This document shows, in pieces, positions 10,901 to 21,200 of a DNA stretch of 64,000 bases. Source of the DNA: Sabethes cyaneus. Lineage: Eukaryota; Arthropoda; Insecta; Diptera; Culicidae. Each line of letters starts with the position of its first letter. Positions within the stretch are counted from its first letter, which is position 1. The translations under genes and the position numbers were made by a program. The notes under the pieces are model-generated. The model saw nothing but the letters and a program-made list of their open reading frames with translations, had not been told where the DNA came from and did no database searches. The DNA lies in NCBI RefSeq assembly GCF_943734655.1, contig NC_071353.1:151046179-151110178 (forward strand), read 5' to 3'.

Positions 10901-12215
10901 AGGACCCTGTCCGTAAATTGTTTATTCGGCGTGACATTTGGAATAGACTTTAAAGCCAGTTTTTACGCAAATTTTCTTAATTGTTAAAATTTCGGACGCT
11001 TCTGTAGACACTCCTTGAGGTAGATCTGCCCGCTTACAGACCCGGTAGTTGGCTTCGTTTTGTTTTACTTTTGCCATCTTTTCACCGTCATGTCGTCAAT
11101 TTTTCGCTGTAGTTTCGTCAATTTTTATCCCTTTCCGGCAACTTTTTCGGCATGTCTTGTCGTTTCTTTTTTCGCCGGCTTTTTTCCAACGACTCTCTGC
11201 CGACAAGGCTTGATTTTGGGTTTCTAGTCATTTTTTCATTATCTTTTCACCGGCTTTTCGTCATTCACATTCTTGTCGATTTTTATTACTGTTCAAGCAT
11301 CTTTTTGTTGTTTTTCATAATTTTTTCTCCGTTTTGCTGTAGCGACTTCATGTATTTTTTTTGTCGTTTTCAGCCTTTCGTCATTTTTTCGCCGTCTTCA
11401 TCATAATTTTCATTATTTATCGCCCCTTTTTGATATTTTCACCATCTTTTTTGTCAATTTTTTACCCTTTTTGTCTTTCTGTCGGCTTTTCGTCAGCTGT
11501 TCATCGCTTTATGATCATTTTTCGCTTTATTTTCGACACCTTTTCATCATCTTTTCGTCGTTTTTCTTTTTTGTTTCGTGTTCGCGTTCTGTTATCTACT
11601 CGTCGTCTTTGTCTTTCCGTATTTTATTATCTTTTTGCTGTCGCTGCTATCGCTTTTGCTGTCATTATTTTTTTTCATTATAAACCTTTCGTTTGCCATC
11701 CTTCGCCAGATGTCGTCGTCGTTCGTCTTTCGCCCTCTGCCTCTGTTTTTTCGCTTTCGTTTCACGTTTTTCGTATTTCGACTTTCATCCATCGGGTTTC
11801 TATCGGACTACATTTTACGTCTTTCGTCACTCATTTTTTCTTTGTCATCTTTTGTTTCTTTTTTTTTAATTATTTTCTGTCTTTTTGTCGTTGTTTCGGT
11901 GTCGTTGTGTAGTCTTTTCGTCCCACTTCTGACATTTTTTCGTTGGAGTTTCATCGTTTTTATCGCCTTATTGGCATTTTTAATCCCTTTTCTGCTATCT
12001 TTTTATCATTTTTATTGTCTTTTGTATGTTTGTCGTTTTTTCGCCGTCTTTTCAACACAGTTTTGTAACTGTTTTGGTATTTTTCGGCGTCCTTTTGTCA
12101 TTTTTATCATCTGTTCAAGTATTTTTGTCATCATATATGACACCCTTCATCTTTTTTGCCGTATTTTCATTACTTTGTTGTGATCTTTTAGTCGCAATTT
12201 CGTCTTTATCGACCG
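10901..12215 (+). repeat. Degenerate minisatellite T (TTTTCGTC type), run 1
   Basis: From about 11040 the + strand is pyrimidine-rich and built from diverged units of about 10-15 bp around TTTTCGTCNTTTT. Open frames here encode only F/S/L/C-rich low-complexity peptides and are not genes. The first 140 bp (10901-11040) are transitional and show nothing recognisable. Confidence 0.65.
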
Positions 12216-12393
12216 ATTTTCGGAAATTCAATTGTTCGCATTTCTATTTCTGTTTCGTGCTAGAAGCGTTAACTCAACTCGTACACTCTTGTTTCAGGCT
12301 GTAGAACCCACAATTGATTTCATGAAAAATAATTAACTCATATCCTACAAATTATTTTTTTGCCTCCCGATTTTTCAAGCCAATTTTCTTTTT
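12216..12393 (+). repeat. Interspersed repeat family Y, copy 1
   Basis: A block of about 180 bp embedded in the T array: CCGATTTTCGGAAATTC, then TAGAAGCGTTAACTC, CTCGTACACTC, AGGCTGTAGA and CCTACAAATTATTTTTTTGCC. A second copy at 27640-27826 is clearly homologous, also inside T-rich minisatellite. Confidence 0.7.
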
Positions 12394-13000
12394 TAGCCCT
12401 TTGTATTTTGTATTCGTATTTCACCTTGTCAGTTTTCATATTTCCGTTTTCGTCTATCGTCTTTCCTTATTGATCCTTTTTTCGTACTCCATTTCTTTTT
12501 TCTTACTGTTTTGGCGTATTTTGACGTCGTTTTGCCGGTTTAGCGCTGTTTTGGCAAATTTTCGTCATATTTTATCGTTTTTCATGATCTTTTTGTCGCT
12601 TTATCGTCTCTTCATTTCATCTGTTGTCTTTATCTTTTCTCATTTTACGTACTTCGTTCTCCGTATTTCTGCTTTCATCTGGTAATTTCTCTTACGTCTT
12701 TTGTCGTTACTGTTTCGTTTTACTGAATTTTCGTATTTTTATATTTTCGCTGTTCACATTTTTTTATTTTTGCAATTAAATTGGATCAAATTTTGAACCA
12801 CATTTTTTATCAAATTGTTGATCAGATTTTGGATCAAATTTGGGATTAAATTTTAGACTACATCTTGGACCACATTGTAGGCTTGAACCAGATTCCGTAT
12901 TTGGACTAGATTCTGCACCCGGACTAGATTGTGGATCAGATTCCGAATCTGGATCTGGACTAGTTTTTGAGGCTGGTTGAAAATTTTGACTGGCTGGGTA
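12394..13000 (+). repeat. Minisatellite T then W, second runs
   Basis: 12394-12775 is TTTTCGTC-type sequence. 12776-13000 is GACCAGATTTTG-type and ends in the same GCTGGTTGAAAATTTT boundary block seen at 10838. Confidence 0.6.
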
Positions 13001-13663
13001 TGAAATTGGTAATGCAAATGAGGAGCGTCCAATATAGCTCTAGCTATCCCAAGCTTCTACCTAGCGCCTCCACGTGGCCATACCTGGTAATGCTCTATTG
13101 AGTAGCCAAGCTAGGAGGTGCGATGCTGGGTGGTTTCCGGCTGCCTGGTCCCAAAACTACGTTTTTGGGCAGACGATAGAGCCACATGGCCTAGCTAATA
13201 GGTAAGCCTAATAAGTAATTTTAATTATTTTTTTCGTTTTAGCTTATGAAGCATCTCCTGCTATATAGTAAAAACTTTGGCCAAAACGAGTCTTAATACT
13301 GCACATGGATATCAGAATGAAAAATTAAATTAACTATTTGAAGCACTTATGGAACACTGGAATGGAATTTAATGGACGCTGCTCTATTCCATACGAAGGA
13401 CTGCTGGTGAGATTGTTCTATTTTTACCATATATACCGCATTTCATCTTAGTATCATATTATTAACAGTATTATTATTGATATCATAAATGTGGAAGGCT
13501 GGATGATGGAGTGGATTGCCAACCTGAACCCTTAAGGTCTGAAGCAAATATGGCACTTTTCAATTCAAAACAAACAAATCATCACGTGGGTTAAAGTTGG
13601 TACAGCGAAATTGATTATTACATGGAAGGCGACTCTTATAACCCCGGAATGTGTTTTAAAGAA
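13001..13663. other. No gene recognised
   Basis: 13020-13210 is a GC-richer block (TCTACCTAGCGCCTCCACG, GGGTGGTTTCCGGCTGCC). It faintly resembles the 5' region of the LINE at 22.1-26.7 kb (TGTGGTTTCCGGCTACC) and may be a LINE 5' remnant. The rest is AT-rich without supportable features. Confidence 0.35.
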
Positions 13664-13757
13664 AGAAGAAGACTTTTTCAAAATTAAATTCTACTATTGT
13701 ATAAATTATATACTTTTGTATAAAGTAGTAGAATTTAATTTGGAGAAAGTTTCCTTC
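13664..13757. repeat. Fold-back sequence, arms about 32 bp
   Basis: AAATTAAATTCTACTA (13681-13696) is repeated inverted at 13726-13741. Imperfect pairing extends through GACTTTTTCA and GGAGAAAGTTTCC. The short spacer is itself AT-palindromic. It is probably a small MITE remnant. Confidence 0.55.
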
Positions 13758-13778
13758 TTTTTTTAATTTCAGGTATCC

Positions 13779-14071
13779 TAATAAGAAGCTCCGCAGCGCG
13801 GGGGTCTCTTACAAGAGGAAGATTCAAATGGGGAAATGGGGTGCATTGCTCTTGCATTTGGAATTATAGCAGTGGTAGAAGTTGCTGGATTTTTGTAAGA
13901 GGGAAAAGGGTGGCCATTAACAAGGGGGAGGTTCAACACAGTAGACAGTAGACACATTCAAACGAAGAAATAGTGGTTTGTTTTTTGCATTATAAGAATT
14001 ATCGTTACAATAACAGATGTACAAGTGACTGAGAGACAAATGCCCCGAAAAAGATCGGGCAATCAGCTAGT
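13779..14071 (-). repeat. Interspersed repeat family A, copy 2 (inverted)
   Basis: Reverse-complement match to 5448-5760: it ends ATCGGGCAATCAGCTAG and holds CATTTGAATGTGTCTAC, TTAATGGCCACCCTTTTCC and CCAAATGCAAGAGCAATGC on the minus strand. It lacks part of the interior of copy 1. Confidence 0.7.
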
Positions 14072-15249
14072 CTTATATACTAATCGATCTGGTTCGACGA
14101 ACTGAAAAAATCTGGTCCAGTGTTTGTGATTTATGGGAAGGAGTGTCGTTGTTTTAACCGCCTATTTTCAAGACATGATTAAACGGATTCGAGCACTATT
14201 ACTTACCTTTAAAAGGTGTCCATATCTAGTAGAACATTCATTAAAGTGTTTTATGCTGGAAATAGTATATTTTTGCTGATGTTCAGTTTATTTTTGGAGT
14301 TCATTTTTCCGTTTAGTTGCACATATTACTTTAACCTATTGGACAGTTAATCAATTCGCAGACCTTATAAAACGGTTTCAAGCTCAAGTCAGCAGTTTGA
14401 TCACTAATATTGCTGCCTATCCTTAATTTGAAGTATCAATTAGCGTCTCACATACATCGGATTGCCGTCGCTTCCACTTTAATTAGTTACGAAAAAGAAA
14501 AATCGGTGCAATCCAACGAAAGCATCCAGCGTTTTGGTTTGGCCTGTCTGTTCCGAAAATAATCGGCTACGAGTATTTGATTCGACAGCTAATTTGGGTA
14601 AAGCAAAACAACATTCCCATTGCCGGCTTCGGTTCCATGAATGAGCGTGCCGGGACACTCAAGCATACAGGCCGCGCCGTGCAGGTCGGGCAATTAGGTG
14701 TAATGTGTATGTGTGTGCTGATGGAAATCGAATTCATTCAATAATCATTCTATAATTAATGGCCGTCACACCCGAATCGAACCTCAGAGCAGAATTGCTC
14801 TGAAAATTCAATAAAGAAACCTTCGAACATGATCGGTACTTGGTACGGAAAGAGTTAACTTAGTAGTAGAATGCTGTCGCAGGTTAAAGTGACTCAATGT
14901 CTCAGGTCGAACGTACGTGGGACAAAGTTCGTGCGGGGTGAAATTCTTAGCCACATTCTCGACTTTGTTGTATCAATCGATCAGTCGATCGATTGTTGTT
15001 CAACCGTGGCACTGCCAGAGTGTCTCAGCCTTGCCTTGGTGCGAGTCTATTTTTATAGCGATTCGCAATAAAACTAGGAAGCGACCTGTAACAGTTAGTG
15101 CGTACTATTATTAGAACCCAAACCCAAGGCGTGACGGCGAGACGCTGCTGGCTGGCTGGTTGGCGCCGTGGCCTGCAGCGTTTTCTTTTATCGGTTTTAT
15201 TTTGACTCCCGCATTCTACATATTTACACGACTTGATCGCGCTCGTATA
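14072..15249. other. Intergenic, upstream of the NRF-6-type gene
   Basis: No coding sequence, transposon or RNA gene is recognised on either strand. 14470-15120 is of ordinary complexity and may contain promoter or enhancer sequence for the gene starting at 15866. ATCGATCAGTCGATCGAT at 14975-14992 is a short palindromic patch. Confidence 0.4.
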
Positions 15250-15305
15250 TTCACCACACCAACAGGTTTTTCCCCCGACGGGGGAAAAACGAGATTGTGG
15301 TGAAT
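15250..15305. promoter_or_regulatory. Two-tier palindrome with Rel/kappaB-like half sites
   Basis: The inner arms GTTTTTCCCCCG and CGGGGGAAAAAC (15266-15290) are perfectly complementary around one A. The outer arms ATTCACCACA (15250-15259) and TGTGGTGAAT (15296-15305) are also perfect. GGGGGAAAAAC resembles insect Dorsal/Relish kappaB sites (GGGRNNYYCC type). It lies about 560 bp upstream of the NRF-6-type start codon. It may be a regulatory site or a chance fold-back. Confidence 0.4.
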
Positions 15306-15865
15306 AGCACGGGAAATGTCTAAAATTATCATCGAATTTCTTAGGCCATAAAATTTTCCCCGAGCGGCTCTCACGCTTGGTTCGTGTATAACCGGCATAA
15401 ACGTCCCACGTGCTTATGTTGCTCCACCAGGATGGCGCCTAAGCCATTATTTCACGTTGATTCACGGTCCCGGCGCACCGCGCCGGTGAGAGAAAATTCC
15501 GCCCGTGTGAGTGAATTGATGCAGAGGAAAACTGTCACTGTCCGTTCGAATACCACACCGTCCGAAGTGCGCGATCTTTCGTTTTGCTCACACGGTCGTG
15601 CTCACACGTACTTGCGTCGCGGTCAACCCGAATTTTAGTTTATTTAAGGAAGTTTTGCGTTTATTTTAGCGTTTTTTCGTGCTGGCATTTTCTTACGTAC
15701 TGATTAGTTTTTTGTTCGGTTTGATTGGAGCATTTAATCGAGTGACCTATATTGTGTGACCATCGAAGTAACCCGTTTAGAAATTCCCCTCGTTGGTCCC
15801 TAGCAACGAGCGATGAAGTAAAATCAATAAAGAGTGCAAGCAAGCAGCAGATCCCAACTTCCAAG

Positions 15866-18277
15866 ATGGCCGTTCTGTTTCGTCCTTCGGTGCTGCTGCT
15901 GATCGCGGGGCTGCTGGTGGCATGCCTGCTGATCACCGGCGGCGATGGATTTCGGCTACGTGACTACGAGGTGGACGACGACCAGCGCGTTGCGATGGCC
16001 GTGGCGAAAACTCGGATCCAGCGACGATCGGCTGCCGTGACGGAAGTGAAACAGCACAAAAAGCGGCTCCGGTTGGGTGCTGAAGATGATGACGATGATG
16101 ATGGCGATGACGGTGACGAAGATGAAGATGAAGAACAAGCGGCGGAGAAAAAATATAAGTTTGAGAGAGTTCGTCGGAGTTATAAGTCTTCCCCGTCCGA
16201 GGAACGGAAACGGGACGATCGGGTGCGGGTCGAGGATAAGGGAAAGTCCAAGAAAGCGTTTAGGGTACTGAAACCGAAAGTAGACGATGGTGATGACGAT
16301 GATCATGATGATGAAGATGAAGACGAAGACGATGATGATGATGATGATGAGGAGGAAGAAAAATCAATTTTTAACTTATATGGTTTGTTTGGTTCGAAAA
16401 AATCGAAAACAGAAGACAGAGCTGATAAAGTAGAAGCAAAAACAAAAGATGACGAAGATGATAATGACGACGACGATAATGAAGAAGACGAAGGAAAGGA
16501 TAATGAAGGAATGTTTGGTTGGTTGAAAGATTTGCGAAGCAAATCTTCCGAACAAGACAAAGATGATGACGATGATCATGAAGATGATGATGCAAAAGAC
16601 AACGACCAAGCTGACGATGCCGAAGAGGACAACAAATCAAGCGGATTCATCGGCTGGCTGAAGGACCTCGCCGATTGGGATGAAGACTCCGATGGAGACC
16701 ACCGTGACGAGAAAAGCACCAAAGACGAAGACCGAGAAAAGGAGAATCCCCTGATAAATCTCGTTAGCAGCTTACTTAGCACGGACGCTGAGGACACCAG
16801 CGAAGAGATAAAAGTGCGTCGCGTCGGTGCCGACGCAGAGGACAGCAGTTCGGAAGTCAAACCAACAGCGCCAAAGAAACCGAAAGAATCGAAAATTGTC
16901 CAACTGCTGAACACCAGCCCGTTGAATGCTTTGTTTCCGGCCGGTGACCTCCCCGCCGAAGACAGCATCGAAACCGATCCGAAAAAGGTGAAAAAACTCC
17001 AACACACCCCATCGAAAGTGGTCAAGCAGCGCATCGAAATCTCCCCGGAAGACTTCGAATCTCTGCTGCTGCGTATCCCATCGTTCGTTCCGGACTACGC
17101 TCGGCTGAAAAACAACGAATGCCGACGACAGGGTCAAATCTTCCAGCGCCAGTTGCGCGGCAAGCGCCTCTGGGCGCTGCAAATGATCGACGCCAGCGCT
17201 AAGGTAACCTCCGGTTTGCTCCGCGGTAACGCCAACCAGTTGGGAGATTACGACCTGTGCACCGGAATCGCCACCAAGATCAACGTGAAGGCAGACGAAC
17301 AGGTCCGAATGCGCGGCAAGTACTGTCTGGCCCACATCGATGTGGTGGCCGAAGATGACGATCTAAAACTGCCGGTGCATTTGCTGCAGGGTCGAGGCTT
17401 TATCAAGAGTACCCTAAATGACGTAAGTTTATTCAAACCTGAACAGAGACTGTCCGACTAATAAATTCACTTTCAGCCGGACCACTTCCTGCCCCGCTTC
17501 ACGACGCTCAACTGGGGCATCTGTCTGCCGGCGGCGTGCAGCTTCGAGGACGCCGGAAGCATCGTGAAGAACTTCGTCAAACCGTACAACACGACCGGCA
17601 TCAAGCTGTTCCTCGAGATCGAGGAAGGCAACTGTCACGTGCGGCAGAACGCCAGCTGGCCGAAGCTGTTCCGCGATAACTGGCAGCTGGTGGCTTCCCT
17701 GTAAGGCTCCATGAATTAAATCTCAAATTGAACCTCATTTAAAATAAGCCTTCAATTCGAATTTTAGTGGCTTCTACACCTTCGTCCTGGTAATAGCGTT
17801 GGTTGCGTCGCTGAACGACTTCGGAGTCATCCGCATCGAACCACATCCGGCTTCGAAAGCCGGGAATGGGAACAGCGAAGGGGACGCCTCCGGCGACCAG
17901 CCGGACCCCAATCTGCTGCATCAAATCTTGATGTCGTTCTCGGTGAAGCGAACGCTGCGTCAGCTGGTCGGTGGGGAGGATGAAACCCTTGTCGGAAAGC
18001 CGACCGTTGGCTGTTTGTCCGGTTTGCGTGCTCTCGCTACCGTGGTGCTGTTTGGCGCTCTGCGCCTAATTCCGATGGGCTTTCAGCCGTTTACCAATCG
18101 GAACGAGTTTACCGAAAGTTTCAACTCACCGTGGTCCGTCCTGCTGCGGGTGCTGATGCTGTACGCCGACGTGTATCTGGTGATCAGCGGATTTCTGGCA
18201 GCTTATCACATGATCGGAGAGTTTCAGCAGAAGCAGAAGGTGGCCTGGTTCAGGAGGATTGTCGGGCGGTATCTAAG
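15866..18277 (+). CDS. Exons 1-3: signal peptide, acidic region, NRF domain, first acyltransferase helices
   Basis: Residues 1-28 form a hydrophobic signal peptide (VLLLIAGLLVACLLITG). Residues about 70-300 are dominated by D/E runs alternating with K/R and repeated short hydrophobic modules (FGWLKDLRS near 215, IGWLKDLAD near 257). The NRF domain runs from about 397 (ESLLLRIPSFVPDYARL) through CRRQGQIFQRQL, LGDYDLCTG, GKYCLAHID, WGICLPAACS and EGNCHV, with the paired cysteines typical of the family. Exon 3 begins with a transmembrane helix (FYTFVLVIALVASL) and enters the acyltransferase-3 domain at about residue 671 (GCLSGLRALATVVLFGAL). Family members usually have a His after the Gly in this helix; here the residue is Ala, so catalysis may be lost. 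Confidence 0.85.
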
Positions 18278-21200
18278 GTATGTGCATTCTATTGATATTG
18301 TTTTAAGTGGCATGTAGCGCCATGTCGTCGAAACCACAGATCGGCTATATTAAATGCCAAACGCTAACTTAGTCCATAATCATCGTTCGATGACGGGCTG
18401 AACATGGCGTTTGTCGTCATCTTTCAAAATCATTTTTTATCAAATTTTGTTCAAGATTTTGTATTTCTGGCTCTAGACCAGATTCTGGACTACATTTTTG
18501 ATAAGATTTCGGACATGTTTTGGACCAGAGTCTGAACCTGAACCAGATGTTGGTCTTTCACCAGTTTCTGGGCCAGATTTTGGATCATGTTTTGGACCAA
18601 ATTTTCGAACAGATTCTGGACCTGGACCGCATTTTGGACCTGGATTAGATTGCGAACTACATTTTTATTAAATACTAGCTGACCCGACAAACTTCGTATT
18701 GCCACAAAATTAAACTGTGTTGTACATAAATCGTGAATCTCGGATGACCTTTGTCACAATATTGAGTTTTGCAAGTTTCTGGGGAATTCATGGGTGTTTT
18801 AATATACAAATTATCCTCACAGTAAAGTAGAAAACAACTCCTCCCATTGCTTAGCCTGATAAAATAAAGCGGATAGCATTTAAATATTCGCCATCATTAC
18901 AAACCATTTCGCCGAATACCATTTTGCGGAACACCAATTCTCGGTTGACCATAACGCAAAATATAGAGTTTCGCTGAATACCATTTCGCGAAAAACCTTA
19001 CGCGGGATGTACCATTTCACGGAAAATCTTTTCGTAGAAAGTATCATTTCGCAGGGGTGACCCAACTGAAGGAAAGTAATAGAGGTCAGTAGATCTAGGG
19101 AAATAAATAAACCTACTAGATAGAGATGATCTCTACGAGGAGCTACCCCCCGCAGTGGCCGGCGCTTCCGACGGCAGGTCGCCGGCAACGCTTGCGGCCT
19201 GTGGCACTATTGATAGTTTTTGGTGGTCTTGTTATTGATTAATGTTTTATGAAAGAGTTTAAAATTTCTCGACTTCGATTAATTTTTGAGTTACGCAAAA
19301 ATTTCTGTTTTATTTGTATGAGAGTCCTTATCCCCCTACCACAGAAGTGAGGGGTCTCAAACCATCATTTAAAAAATTCCTGCCTTCAAAACCCCCTACA
19401 TGCCAAATTTGGATCCATTTTCTTGATTAGTTCTCGAGTTATGAGGAAATTTGTATTACATTTGTATAGGAGCCCCCCCCCCCTTCTAAAGTGGGGAGGG
19501 GTCTCAATTCATCATAGAAAAAATTCTTATCTCCAAAAACACCCACATGTAAAATTTTGTTCCATTTGCTTGATTAGTTCTCGAGTTATGAGGAAATTTG
19601 CATTTCATTTCTATGGGAGCCCCCCCTCAAAGGGGGGAGGGGTCTCTAACCATCATAAGAACCTTCCCTGGCCCTAAAAACTCCTATATGCAAATTTCCA
19701 CGCCAATCGGTTCAGTAGTTTTCGATTCTATAAGGAACATCCCGACAGACAGACAGACAGAAATCCATTTTTATAGGTATAGATATATTTGTTGGTACAC
19801 TTTAAACCCTTTTATGATGATTTTTTTAAATTCATTGTTTGGTCTATTTTTGGTTCATTTTGTTACATTTTTGATCCATTTTTTGGTCCATTTCTGGGTT
19901 CATTTTCTGATACATTTTTGTTCCATCTATTTATGATCTACATTTTGGTCCATTTTAGGGTTAATTTTTCGTTACAATTTAGTCGAATTTCGGCTGCATT
20001 TTTAGGTCTCTTTTTACGGCCCGTTTTTGTTAAATTTTTGGATTCATTTTCTGGTTCATTTATTTTGGTAAAATTTTTGATTCATTTTTTGGTCCGTGAT
20101 TTGGTACAGTTTTAGTCCTTTTATGGTGCATTTTTGGTCCATTTTTGTGACCATTTTTTAGTCCATTTTAGGTTCATTTTTTGGTCTAGTTTTCGTTCCA
20201 TTTTTGATCTATGTTTTGGTCTTTTCAATCCACGTTTTGGTACAGTTTAGACGATTTTTGCTGTATTTCTTGGTCTATCTTTAGGTCAATTTTTTTGTCA
20301 ATTTTTTGGTCTATTTTTGGATCCATTATTTGGTACATTTTTTGGTAAATTTCTAGGTTAATTTCTTGGTATATTTTTGTTCCATTTTTCATCTAGCTTT
20401 TGGTCTATTTTTGATTCATTTTTAGTTCAATTTTTTGGTACAGTTTTAGTTGATTTTTAGCTGCATTTGTAGGTAAATTTCTTAGGTGAATTTCTGGTCG
20501 ATTTTTGATTCATTTTTGGTCGAATTTTGATTCATTATGTGGTCTGTTTTTGGTATAGTTTTAGTCCATTTATGGTGCATTTTTATTCCATTTTTGGGAT
20601 CATTTTTAGTCCATTTTTCGTTTCACTGTTCACGGTCTCTTTTCGGTTCAATTTTTGTTCGATTTTTGATACATTTTCTAAATTTATTTTAGGGTTAATT
20701 TTTTTGGTTCATTTTTGGTCTAGTTTTTGTTCCATATTTGATTTATGTTCTGGTCCATTTTTTGGTGCATTTTCTAGTCCAATTTTTGATTTATTTTTCC
20801 GCTATCCGCTATTCCGCAATCCGCTTTTTGGTACAGTTTAGTCGATTTTTGCTGTACTTGTTGATCCATTTTCAGGTAAATTTTTTGTACATTTTTAAAT
20901 CTTTTTGTTCCATTTTTGGGTTCATGTTTTAGTTCACTTATTTTTTGGTTTATGTTTGTCGATTTTTAACTGCATTTTTAGCTCATTTTTGGGTAAATTT
21001 TTGGTCAACTTTCAATGTAATTTGTGCTCAGTTTTTGGTCAATTTTTTGGTTCATTTTTAAATACAGTTTCTGTATTATTTTTGACCCATGTTTTGTTTA
21101 TTTTATCCATTTTTTGGTCCACATTTTAGTTAATTTTTTGGTCCATTTTTGATCAATTTTTTTTATCTATTTCTGGGTTCATTTTTAGTACATTTTTTGT

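Noticed and set aside
11152..12685. Long open frames rich in Phe, Ser, Leu (also 33810-34712, 35675-36290, 47382-48840)
   Set aside because: They are by-products of T-rich or A-rich degenerate minisatellite with no stops by composition; no domain, no signal of codon bias, and frames on both strands overlap.
15752..15865. Upstream in-frame ATG adding 38 residues to the NRF-6-type protein
   Set aside because: The extension is hydrophilic and would bury the signal peptide; the ATG at 15866 has a good context (AAG before ATGG) and gives a normal signal sequence.
16303..16640. Minus-strand Ser-rich and Phe-rich frames opposite the acidic exon
   Set aside because: Shadow frames of GAT/GAC/GAA repeats of the coding strand.
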